The notes beneath the pieces are model-generated. The model did no database searches, was not told the DNA's origin, and worked only from the letters and a program-made list of their open reading frames with translations. Of a stretch of DNA of 64,000 nt, positions 55,017 to 63,057 are shown in pieces (position 1 is the first letter of the stretch; each line of letters opens with the position of its first letter). The position numbers were made by a program, and so were the translations under genes. The stretch is from Dyella solisilvae. GTDB lineage: Bacteria > Pseudomonadota > Gammaproteobacteria > Xanthomonadales > Rhodanobacteraceae. The stretch spans positions 210,066 through 274,065 of the forward strand of contig NZ_QQSY01000002.1 of assembly GCF_003351225.1 (NCBI RefSeq). Direction: 5' to 3'.

Positions 55017-55475
55017 TCACCTGCGGCTGATCTCGAACGCGCCCACCGAGACGCCCAGGTTGATGCCCTGGCCGCTGCCGTGCAGCGCCAACGACGTGGT
55101 GCCCTTGGTCAGGACCTGCGCCTCGCCGCTCTTGACCACACCGGCCTCGGCGCCGGCCTGCGCGAAGGTGCCGAACACATCGTCGATGGTCCGCACGTGG
55201 GTAATGTCACCCACGCCGTTGTCGATGCGGTACTTGCCTGCCGTCAGACCACCACCGTTGAGGGTGATCTTGACGTCGGCACGCTGCCCGTTCGTGCACG
55301 TCACGGTGCCTTCGCCGGTGGCGCGCTTGTAGATCAACGACCAGCCCGACAGGCTGAAATGCAGGGTGCACTTCACTTCGGCCTCGGCGGCATTGGCCTT
55401 GGCCGCGGGGTACAAGCCCATGGCGCCGGCGCAAGCCACGACCAGGGCAGCCATCGCAAACGTTCGCTTGATCAT
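55017..55475 (-). CDS. Exported protein, function unknown
   Basis: A 152-residue protein with a signal peptide (about 1-29) and two cysteines (V-K-C-T-L and V-T-C-T-N). The beta-rich mature part ends with a glycine-rich repeat-like segment. I have seen similar small exported proteins in proteobacteria but know no function. AGGAGA is 6 bases before the ATG, which decides the start over an earlier in-frame one. Confidence 0.7.
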   Translation of the reverse strand: MIKRTFAMAALVVACAGAMGLYPAAKANAAEAEVKCTLHFSLSGWSLIYKRATGEGTVTCTNGQRADVKITLNGGGLTAGKYRIDNGVGDITHVRTIDDVFGTFAQAGAEAGVVKSGEAQVLTKGTTSLALHGSGQGINLGVSVGAFEISRR

Positions 55476-55697
55476 CTTGCTCTCCTCACGGTGATTGGGA
55501 TCATCGGACGCCAGCTGCCATGGCCGACAGCCATCCTGGCCAACAGCGTCCCCAGTCTTCCTGAATGCTTCCGCATGGATGTCCGGCGCCATTCATCGTC
55601 GGCAAGCGACGTGAACGTGATGTGCAAGGCGCCGCTTGATGCTTCAGTAACAAGCCCACGCGCACACTGGATCCATCAGACCGGCGAGGGCACGATC

Positions 55698-56042
55698 ATG
55701 AAACGCGAGGCCTGTCTCTTCTGTATCGCGGTGCTGACCGCGGCCGGCAGCGCCCCCCTGCTGGCCCAGTCGTCCGGCTCAGACACTACGCCCAAGACCC
55801 GCACCGTCTGCGAGGATGTGACCGTGCAGGACACCCCCAAGGACACCCACCAGATTGCCGGCATGGCGATCGGCGGCGTTGCCGGCGGCCTGCTCGGCAA
55901 CCAGATTGGCGGCGGCAAGGGTAAAACCATCGCCACGGTAGCCGGCGCGGCGGGCGGCGCGTACGCTGGCAAGAAGGTCCAGGAGAACCAGCAGGCGAAG
56001 AGCACCCATGTCGAGCGACGCTGCCATCAGGTCACCGACTGA
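55698..56042 (+). CDS. Glycine-zipper outer-membrane protein
   Basis: A 114-residue protein with a signal peptide (1-23). Its glycine-zipper membrane segment reads G-M-A-I-G-G-V-A-G-G-L-L-G-N-Q-I-G-G-G (about 56-74), with a second Gly-rich stretch after it. It resembles SlyB/Rick_17kDa-type proteins but lacks a lipobox. The Cys in V-C-E-D and R-C-H-Q may pair. Confidence 0.8.
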   Translation: MKREACLFCIAVLTAAGSAPLLAQSSGSDTTPKTRTVCEDVTVQDTPKDTHQIAGMAIGGVAGGLLGNQIGGGKGKTIATVAGAAGGAYAGKKVQENQQAKSTHVERRCHQVTD

Positions 56043-56075
56043 GCCATGGCGGCGGCAGGTGGAACGGGGGAAGGC

Positions 56076-56492
56076 ATGTTGAAATATTCACTGGTCGGTT
56101 ACGACGGCTCGGCCACCTCGCAGCGCGCGGTGCGCTTCGCGGTCGACATGGCGCGCGCCTGCGGCGGACGTGTGCGGGTCGTGTCGGTGCTGCAGATCAC
56201 CGAGGGCAGCGCCGATCCCTGCCCGTTGATGATGACCGACCCCGGCCCCAAGCGCTGCACCCGCCTGCTGGAGGAGGTGCGCGAACTGGTGCCCGACGCC
56301 AATCAGCTGATCGATGCCGAAGTGGTGCGCGGCAGTCCCGGCGACGTGTTGCTGGACCAGGTCAATCGCCATGGCATCGACCACATCGTGATCGGCCATA
56401 CCGAACGCGGCGCGCTGGCGCGGTGGCTGCTCGGCTCGGTTTCCGGGGAGGTGCTGCAGCGTGCCCACGTGCCGGTCACCGTGGTGCGTTGA
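56076..56492 (+). CDS. Universal stress protein
   Basis: A 138-residue single-domain UspA-type protein. The N-terminal strand is V-G-Y-D-G-S. The C-terminal nucleotide-binding motif is G-H-T-E-R-G-A-L-A-R-W-L-L-G-S-V-S, the G-2x-G-9x-G(S/T) pattern of ATP-binding members. The ATG at 56076 has GGGGAAGG upstream; an ATG at 56046 is in frame but less likely. Confidence 0.9.
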   Translation: MLKYSLVGYDGSATSQRAVRFAVDMARACGGRVRVVSVLQITEGSADPCPLMMTDPGPKRCTRLLEEVRELVPDANQLIDAEVVRGSPGDVLLDQVNRHGIDHIVIGHTERGALARWLLGSVSGEVLQRAHVPVTVVR

Positions 56493-56630
56493 ACGTCCTG
56501 AGAGACCCCAGGTCGGCCCTCGTTAATCCGTAGGCCCGATCACGTCGTATCCTGTTGTCACATTGTCGTCATGTCAGGCTGCCGCCGCGCCCCACGGGAA
56601 AGCAGCCGAGGCCCGCACAGGAATGCTTGC

Positions 56631-57452
56631 GTGAACTACGCCGAATCGTTGCCCTGGACTTTGGAGAGCCTGGATTTCAGCCGGATCGAAATCCAGCGCG
56701 TGCGCCAGAACGAGGACCTGTTCTTCCTGCTGTGCAGCGCCTCGTTCGTGGAAAGCGGCTCGGACCTCTACACGCACAACCTGGTCGACCACTTCGCCGG
56801 CGACGAGGAACTGCAGACCTGGCTGAGCCAGCATTGGGAGCACGAGGAACTGCAACATGGCCGCGCCCTCGCCGCCTACGTGAAGACCGTGTGGCCGGAG
56901 TTCAACTGGGATCGGGGCTTCGCCTCGTTCTGGAACGAGTACGGCGCCATGTGCACCAACGAGCAGCTCGAAACCAGCCGTGGACTGGAGCTGGCCGCGC
57001 GTTGCGTGGTGGAGACCGGCACCGCCTGCCTATATCGCGCGCTCAACGACATCACCGATGAGCCGGTGCTCAAGCAGCTCACTGGCCACATCAAGAGCGA
57101 CGAGGTGCGTCACTTCAAGCACTTCTACCAGCACTACCGGCTGTATCGCGAGCGCGAAGGCTTTGGCCGCTACAAGGTATTCCGCGTGATCCTGCGTCGC
57201 GTCAACGAGGTCAAGAGCGAGGACGGTGACGTCGCGCTGCGCCACGTATTCAACCAGTGCTATCCGCAGCACAAGGACAACGTGGCGGAGTTTCGCCGCA
57301 TCACCGGGCGCGCCCAGGCGCTGCTGCGCCGGAACATCCCGGCCGAGATGACGGTGAAGATGCTGCTCAAGCCGCTGGACCTTCCGTCCCGCCTGCAGGA
57401 CGCACTGCAGAAGCCCTTGGCCAAGATCGCCGAGAAACTGTTCCTGCACTGA
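56631..57452 (+). CDS. Ferritin-like diiron protein
   Basis: A 273-residue helical protein with diiron-type motifs: H-W-E-H-E-E-L-Q-H-G (about residues 63-72) and S-D-E-V-R-H-F-K-H-F (about 146-155), plus E-x-G in V-E-T-G-T-A. The reaction is unknown; relatives are annotated as ferritin-like domain proteins. The start is GTG with AGGAA 8 bases upstream; an in-frame ATG at 56571 gives an Arg-rich extension and is less likely. Confidence 0.82.
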   Translation: MNYAESLPWTLESLDFSRIEIQRVRQNEDLFFLLCSASFVESGSDLYTHNLVDHFAGDEELQTWLSQHWEHEELQHGRALAAYVKTVWPEFNWDRGFASFWNEYGAMCTNEQLETSRGLELAARCVVETGTACLYRALNDITDEPVLKQLTGHIKSDEVRHFKHFYQHYRLYREREGFGRYKVFRVILRRVNEVKSEDGDVALRHVFNQCYPQHKDNVAEFRRITGRAQALLRRNIPAEMTVKMLLKPLDLPSRLQDALQKPLAKIAEKLFLH

Positions 57453-57475
57453 GCCCGCGCCATCGTCGCAAACAA

Positions 57476-57503
57476 AAACGCCCCGGTTCACACCGGGGCG
57501 TTT
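57476..57503. terminator. Bidirectional intrinsic terminator
   Basis: A 12-bp perfect stem (AAACGCCCCGGT/ACCGGGGCGTTT, loop TCAC) lies between two convergent genes. The T-runs are short on both sides. Confidence 0.75.
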
Positions 57504-57525
57504 GCATTCGTGCGCGGCGGGCCAG

Positions 57526-57972
57526 TTACTTGGCCGGACGCGGCACGCTCTCCAGGTCGCGCGGCTTGCCCACCTGCGGCGAATTCAGCTTGGCCAGATC
57601 CACCGGACGGATCTGCTTGATGAAGCACGGCGGGTCGGGTGGACCTGTCAAGACGCGGTCGAAGTTCACCAGCACTTCGCTGGCGCTGGAAGTCAGCGCG
57701 ATGTGGTTGGTGAAGCGCAGGTTGCGGCACTTGCCGTCCAGGTCCACCAGCCACGCCTCGTTGGAGCGCGTATAGATGGCCAACTGGTCGTCGGCGAGCG
57801 GCTCCCACGACCACAGGCTGAAGTAATGGATACGGTCGACCGGGGCGCCAGCGGCGGCCACATACGCTTGCTGGCGCGCTTCGAGGCGCGCGGTGTAATC
57901 CTTGCCGACCCGGGTGCACCCGGCGAGCGCGGCGGCCACCGCGACCATGGCGAGGAAGTGTCTGACTGCCAT
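57526..57972 (-). CDS. Lipoprotein, function unknown
   Basis: A 148-residue protein with a lipoprotein signal (A-A-L-A-G-C at residue 19). The compact mature part has D-D-Q-L-A-I-Y-T-R and three further Cys; it resembles DUF6491-like lipoproteins of Xanthomonadales, but this match is by eye. The previous gene on the strand (58041-58772) is also a lipoprotein. Confidence 0.7.
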   Translation of the reverse strand: MAVRHFLAMVAVAAALAGCTRVGKDYTARLEARQQAYVAAAGAPVDRIHYFSLWSWEPLADDQLAIYTRSNEAWLVDLDGKCRNLRFTNHIALTSSASEVLVNFDRVLTGPPDPPCFIKQIRPVDLAKLNSPQVGKPRDLESVPRPAK

Positions 57973-58040
57973 TGTGCTGATCTCCTTGGAGCCTACCGTC
58001 CAAACGCGCGAAAAGCCTGCCCGTGGACGCTGGCGCGTGC

Positions 58041-58772
58041 TTATTTCTTCTTGGCCTGCTTGGACACCGGTTGCCACTTGGAAGCGTCGAAGCCGCCGAC
58101 CTCGTACACCAGCGTGACCTTCTTCTCGCCGTCCTGCATGGTCACGTCCATGGTGATCTTCTTGGCCTTTTCCAACTGGGCGATGAAACCCTTGTCGTCC
58201 TTGAACAGCAGGGCCGGCTCGCCGGTGCTCGGTGCGAAAGCGCTGATGCTGCCCGGCTTGCCATCGAAGGTGGCCTTGATCGAACACACGCCCTTGCACA
58301 CGAAACCATGGGCGCCACCGGTGTTGTAGAGGAAGACGTTCTGTCCCCAGTCGGTGTGGCGGCGCAGGATCAGGTTCACCCGGTTATCGGAAGACGACTG
58401 GCTGTTGGTGATGGCGGCGGTGGATTGCGTGCCGCCCTGCATCGGCGACACCTGGTACAGCCACAGGTTCGCCAGGCGGTTCTTCTCGCTGTTTTCCTTG
58501 TAGCGCTGCTCGATGCCCGGAAGGCTCTGCTGCACTTCCTTCGCAGCATCGCTGTTCGGATAGCGGCTGACGATCTCCTTGCCCATGGTCACCGCCATCT
58601 CGTCATTGCCGATGCGCACGAGCTGGCGGTAGGTGTCGAGCTTCTGCGCCGAATCATCCGCAGGCGCCTGGGCCTGCTGCGGCGCCTGCGTCTGGTCGCC
58701 CGACTGCGAGCAGCCGGCAAGCACCAGCAAGGCGCCGAGGGTGGTGGCGAGGCGTGGGCGCGACAGATTCAT
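58041..58772 (-). CDS. Lipoprotein, function unknown
   Basis: A 243-residue protein with a lipobox (L-V-L-A-G-C). A Gln/Ala-rich linker follows, then a short TPR-like helical part (R-I-G-N-D-E-M-A-V, Y-P-N-S-D-A-A) and a beta-rich domain with a Cys pair in F-V-C-K-G-V-C. It ends with a Lys-rich tail. Not recognised. Confidence 0.7.
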   Translation of the reverse strand: MNLSRPRLATTLGALLVLAGCSQSGDQTQAPQQAQAPADDSAQKLDTYRQLVRIGNDEMAVTMGKEIVSRYPNSDAAKEVQQSLPGIEQRYKENSEKNRLANLWLYQVSPMQGGTQSTAAITNSQSSSDNRVNLILRRHTDWGQNVFLYNTGGAHGFVCKGVCSIKATFDGKPGSISAFAPSTGEPALLFKDDKGFIAQLEKAKKITMDVTMQDGEKKVTLVYEVGGFDASKWQPVSKQAKKK

Positions 58773-58859
58773 GGGCGGCGGATCCAGTGACGGGAAGGAG
58801 TTAAGAGTGGAACGGCAGCGCATGTGAACGCAACTGCTGCGCGGCCCCGCAGGAGCGCA

Positions 58860-59732
58860 TCAGGCCCCGACCGGCGCATCGCCGAAGCGTTCGCGCAACT
58901 GGGTCCGGTAGCGGCGGCTGCACGGGGCGCTGGCGCCATCGCGCATGGTCAGTCGCGCGTCGCCGGTATCCAACGGCTCGATCTCGGCCAGATAGTCGAG
59001 ATTCACCAGATAACTGCGGTGCACCCGCACGAAGCGCGCCGGGTCCAGCCGCTCCTCGATGCCGGCCATGGTCGCGCGCAGCGGATAGTCGCGGCCGCGC
59101 ACGTGCAGATTGACATAGTTGCCCGAGGCCTGCAGCCACTCGATCTCGCGCGCGGCGATGAGGAATTCCTTGCCCAGCTTGCGCACGAGGAAGCGCTCGG
59201 GCCGATCCACCGGCTCGACCGGCAGGCCTTCGTCGGGTTCGGCAAGCAGGCGGGCTTCGCCTTGCCAGCGCAGCAGCCACAGGCGGTAGAGGGCGATGAT
59301 GGCGAGGATGCCGAAGTAGCTGCGCACGTCTTTCAGGTATTCGTAGCCGAAATGCACCCACCAGGCGCCGAAGTCGTATTGGCTGCCGGCGATGGCGTAG
59401 GCGAACTGGCGCAGCGCGATCATCCCGCCCACGTGCACCAGGCTGAAGGGCACGGTGGCGGCCAGGTGGAGGGGCAGCGTGCGGCGCCAGTTGTCCAGGC
59501 GGATCGGCCAGCGGCCTCCCAGCCAGACCAACGCCGGGATCAGCGCCAGCATCATCAGCGCGCTGCTCCACTCCCAGCACCACGGCTCCCAGGCCGAAGT
59601 CAGGGGATGATCCACCCGCGCGTCAAGGCTGTTGAACGATGCGTTGCAAACGTACAGGACAATCCAGAAGCCGATTTCAAACGACCGGCGCCAACGCTGG
59701 AAGCCTTCGGGCGTGAGGGCGTGGTGCTTCAT
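58860..59732 (-). CDS. Membrane-bound LytTR DNA-binding regulator
   Basis: A 290-residue protein. Four TM helices (about 17-35, 53-72, 85-108, 135-152) are followed by a LytTR DNA-binding domain (about 180-285; I-E-W-L-Q-A-S-G-N-Y-V-N-L-H and V-R-V-H-R-S-Y-L-V-N). No receiver or kinase domain is present, so it belongs to the group of LytTR regulators that sit directly in the membrane. It is divergent from the acyltransferase gene with a 151-base shared promoter region, its likely target. Confidence 0.87.
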   Translation of the reverse strand: MKHHALTPEGFQRWRRSFEIGFWIVLYVCNASFNSLDARVDHPLTSAWEPWCWEWSSALMMLALIPALVWLGGRWPIRLDNWRRTLPLHLAATVPFSLVHVGGMIALRQFAYAIAGSQYDFGAWWVHFGYEYLKDVRSYFGILAIIALYRLWLLRWQGEARLLAEPDEGLPVEPVDRPERFLVRKLGKEFLIAAREIEWLQASGNYVNLHVRGRDYPLRATMAGIEERLDPARFVRVHRSYLVNLDYLAEIEPLDTGDARLTMRDGASAPCSRRYRTQLRERFGDAPVGA

Positions 59733-59883
59733 GTCGGGCCGAGGTTGGGAGGGCCTGCAAGGCTAGCGCGATTCGTCCCCGGAGTCCCTCCGCCCGTCAC
59801 CCGCTGGGCGCCGTTCGTCACTGAGCCCAGGCCAGAGGCGGCGCAGCGCGCCAGAGTGCGGTCATCACCACCGGAACGCCGCC

Positions 59884-61086
59884 ATGAACCGACGCCACGA
59901 TATCGACGCCCTGCGCGTGCTCGCCTTCGGCCTGCTGATCCTCTACCACGCCGGCATGCTCTATGTGGCCCCGGTGGACGACTGGGGGTACAACCTCAAA
60001 AGCGGCTATCTCGCCGAATGGCTGCAGTATCCCATGCTGTTTCTCAATCGCTGGCGCATGGAGTTGCTGTTCCTGATCTCCGGCCTGGCGGTGCATTTCC
60101 TGCGCGGACGGTTGAAGCTGCCGGCCCTGGCCTGGAAGCGCACGGTACGCCTGCTGCTGCCGCTGGCATTCGGCATGCTGGTGGTCATTCCGATACAGCC
60201 TTATACGCAGGCCGTGACCGAGCACGCTGTGGCGTCGGGTTTCCTGGCTTTCCTGCCCCACTACTGGACACACGGCTACCGCGACTATGGGCTGACCTGG
60301 AGCCACCTGTGGTACCTGCCCTATGTGTGGCTGTACACGATGGTGCTGCTGATGGCGGTGCCGGCGCTGGAGTCGGGCGTCGGCCAACGGCTGCGGGCCG
60401 GCCTCCAGCGCCTGCACGGCGCGGCGCTCGTGCTGGCCCCCGCGTTGCCGCTGCTGCTTGCCGGCACACTGCGCCACCACCACCCCGAAACGCACGCCCT
60501 GGTAGGTGACTGGTACGCACATGCGCTGTACTTCACGATGTTCCTCTACGGCTACCTGTTGGGCGTCAGCCATGGTCTGTGGGCCGAACTGGCCCGCCTG
60601 CGCCGTGCTTCGCTGGGCATGGCGCTGGCCTGCTTCGCGCTGTACCTGTTCCTCGACAAGTTCGCCAGCGCGCTGCTCCATCGTCCACTCACGCATGCCA
60701 CCGTGGTCGCCGCGGGCTGGCTGATCGAGGCCTTGCGCTACACGTATGGCTGGACCGCCATCGCCGCCATCCTCGGCTTTGCCCACGTTTACCTCAATCG
60801 ACCGTTCCGCTGGTTGCCGTACGCTCGCGAGGCGGTCTTTCCCTGGTATGTGCTGCACCAGAGCGTGATGCTGGCGGTCGCTTTCTGGCTGATCCCGCGG
60901 AAGCTCGGCCCCGTGCTGGAGCCTGCGCTGGTGCTGGCGGGCACCGTGGCCGGCTGCGCGCTGCTGCATGAATGCGTGATACGCCGCGTGCGTTGGCTGC
61001 GACCGCTGTTCGGCATCGATGCCGTGCCTCGCGCACGGATCGCGGCGACCTCGCCCGCACTGACCGGCCAGGCTCAGGAGGCGTGA
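59884..61086 (+). CDS. Acyltransferase family 3 membrane protein
   Basis: A 400-residue protein with about 10-11 TM helices. The first helix has the acyltransferase-3 signature D-A-L-R-V-L-A-F-G-L-L-I-L-Y-H, with the conserved Arg and His. Such proteins add acetyl or succinyl groups to surface or periplasmic glucans and other sugars; OpgC is one example. The acceptor is unknown. Confidence 0.87.
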   Translation: MNRRHDIDALRVLAFGLLILYHAGMLYVAPVDDWGYNLKSGYLAEWLQYPMLFLNRWRMELLFLISGLAVHFLRGRLKLPALAWKRTVRLLLPLAFGMLVVIPIQPYTQAVTEHAVASGFLAFLPHYWTHGYRDYGLTWSHLWYLPYVWLYTMVLLMAVPALESGVGQRLRAGLQRLHGAALVLAPALPLLLAGTLRHHHPETHALVGDWYAHALYFTMFLYGYLLGVSHGLWAELARLRRASLGMALACFALYLFLDKFASALLHRPLTHATVVAAGWLIEALRYTYGWTAIAAILGFAHVYLNRPFRWLPYAREAVFPWYVLHQSVMLAVAFWLIPRKLGPVLEPALVLAGTVAGCALLHECVIRRVRWLRPLFGIDAVPRARIAATSPALTGQAQEA

Positions 61087-61108
61087 TACCCGTGGGCAGC
61101 GGGTCGGT

Positions 61109-61411
61109 TCAGTACTCGCTGCCCATGGCGGAATCCAGGTGCTCCACGCGATGGATGTCGCCCAGCCAGAGATAACAGTTCCAGTCTGGCGCATCAGGTC
61201 GCTCCAACCGCACCACGCCGTTGACGCCCTCGTTCTCGTCGCCGTCGCGGAACACCTGCACGATGGGTCGCTCGCACACGATGCCGTCGTAGCTGCTGCC
61301 GTCGTTCAATTGCACCACCACGTGCCCGTTGGCCGGCAATTCCTCCACCAGCGCCTCGAGTTGCCGGATCTGCGCGCGTTCGGTGTAAACCTGTTCAGCC
61401 CGCCGCCCCAT
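61109..61411 (-). CDS. DUF3247 family protein
   Basis: A 100-residue protein of the DUF3247 family, known mostly from Xanthomonadales. It has a helical start (Q-I-R-Q-L-E-A-L-V-E-E-L-P) and an Sm-like beta part (V-V-V-Q-L-N-D-G-S-S-Y-D-G-I-V, W-L-G-D-I-H-R-V). Function unknown. Confidence 0.87.
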   Translation of the reverse strand: MGRRAEQVYTERAQIRQLEALVEELPANGHVVVQLNDGSSYDGIVCERPIVQVFRDGDENEGVNGVVRLERPDAPDWNCYLWLGDIHRVEHLDSAMGSEY

Positions 61412-61560
61412 GATTGACCTCGCCTGATGGTTGTCCGGGGTCGACGCTAGGCCGCCCCGCGGGAAGATCCGGTCAAGTGCAAGGTAGATGGACGTAAAAA
61501 GCCGCGCTTTGCCGCCGCGCTTCAGCTGCCGATAATGCGACGGCCCACCAAGGATCCCCC

Positions 61561-62832
61561 ATGCCCTCTCCCAACGTCCGCGCTCCGGCGGATCGGCTGC
61601 GCTCCCATCCGGCCTTCGTGCAGTTCTGGTTCGCGCGCATCTGCTCGGGCTTCGGATTCCAGATGCTGTCGGTGGCGGTGGGCTGGCAGGTCTATGCGAT
61701 CACCGGGCGCGCTTTGGACCTGGGCCTGATCGGCCTGGTGCAATTCATTCCTTCCGTGTTGTTGGCGCTGCCGGCCGGCCACGTGGCGGACCAGTTCGAA
61801 CGGCGCCGCATCGTGTTGCTCGGACAGATCGTGGACATGCTGGCGATCGCCGTGCTCGCCGCGATCAGCTTCGCCCATCTCGCCCACGAAGCGACCATCC
61901 TCGCGCTGGTGTTTGTGATCGGCGTGGCCAAAGCTTTCGAATTCCCCGCCATGCAATCCATGCTGCCGGCACTGGTGCCCACGTCCGTGCTGCCACGCGC
62001 GATGGCGGCCGGCGCGTCGGCGGGACAGGCGGCGATGATCATGGGCCCCGCGGTGGGCGGCTTTCTCTATGTGGCCGGCCCGGGCACGGTCTACACGGTG
62101 TGCGCCCTGTTGTACCTGGTGGCCGCGCTGCTGATGGGTCACCTGCGCTATGAACAGGCGCAACCGAAGCGCGAACCGGCCACGCTGAAGACGCTGTTCG
62201 CCGGCGTGCATTTCATCCGCGCGCGTCCGGATGTGCTGGGCGTGATTTCGCTGGACCTGTTCGCCGTGCTGCTGGGCGGCGCCACCGCGCTGCTGCCAAT
62301 CTTCGCCAAGGACATCCTGCATACCGGTCCCTGGGGCCTGGGCCTGTTGCGCGCGGCGCCCGCCGTGGGCGCGCTGCTGATGTCGGTGTGGCTGGCGCGA
62401 CACACCATGGAGCGGCGCGTGGGGCCGATCATGTTCGCTTCCGTTGCGGCCTTCGGCGTGGCGACGCTGGTGTTCGCCGTGTCCACGACATTGTGGCTGT
62501 CGCTCGCCGCGCTGTTCGCGCTCGGCGCGTTCGACATGGTGAGCATGGTGATCCGTGGCGCGCTGGTGCAGTTGGATACGCCCGACGACATGCGCGGGCG
62601 CGTCAGCGCGGTGAATGCGATCTTCATCAATACGTCGAACCAGCTCGGCGAATTCGAGTCCGGCCTGGTGGCCGCCTGGGTCGGCGCGGTGAACGCGACG
62701 CTGATCGGCGGCATCGGCACGCTGGTGGTGGTGGCGCTATGGATGGCCATGTTCCCCACCCTGCGGCGACGCCAGCGCCTGCACGGCGAACCGGTCGCGC
62801 CCGCGGAACCGGCCGGCGCTGCGTCGCAGTAA
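61561..62832 (+). CDS. MFS transporter (EntS-like)
   Basis: A 423-residue transporter with about 11-12 TM helices. MFS motif A is seen as G-H-V-A-D-Q-F-E-R-R-R in the loop after TM2. The sequence resembles the MFS_3 group, which includes the enterobactin exporter EntS. The substrate is unknown and there are no siderophore genes in the window. Confidence 0.87.
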   Translation: MPSPNVRAPADRLRSHPAFVQFWFARICSGFGFQMLSVAVGWQVYAITGRALDLGLIGLVQFIPSVLLALPAGHVADQFERRRIVLLGQIVDMLAIAVLAAISFAHLAHEATILALVFVIGVAKAFEFPAMQSMLPALVPTSVLPRAMAAGASAGQAAMIMGPAVGGFLYVAGPGTVYTVCALLYLVAALLMGHLRYEQAQPKREPATLKTLFAGVHFIRARPDVLGVISLDLFAVLLGGATALLPIFAKDILHTGPWGLGLLRAAPAVGALLMSVWLARHTMERRVGPIMFASVAAFGVATLVFAVSTTLWLSLAALFALGAFDMVSMVIRGALVQLDTPDDMRGRVSAVNAIFINTSNQLGEFESGLVAAWVGAVNATLIGGIGTLVVVALWMAMFPTLRRRQRLHGEPVAPAEPAGAASQ

Positions 62833-63057
62833 CCGGCGCGCCGTCGCCGGAACACTTGCCACGGAGATGTGCAGCCTGTTCGGCTGGCCGATGGTCCGGC
62901 TGCGCCGTCCGCTGCCGCCACTGGAGTTTGGCGTGGCGACGCATTGACCGCAGCCCGCGACTGCTGGGCACGGCTTTTTGACGTCCATCAAGGTTGCGCG
63001 GCTGGCGCTGGCTAGCATGTCCGGGGTTCCCTCCCCTGCATGGACGGCTTTCCCCGC

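Noticed and set aside
62866-62946. A 26-codon open frame between the MFS gene and the UbiM-like gene
   Set aside because: It has only a weak ribosome binding site (GAG directly before ATG) and an Arg/Pro-rich product with no features.
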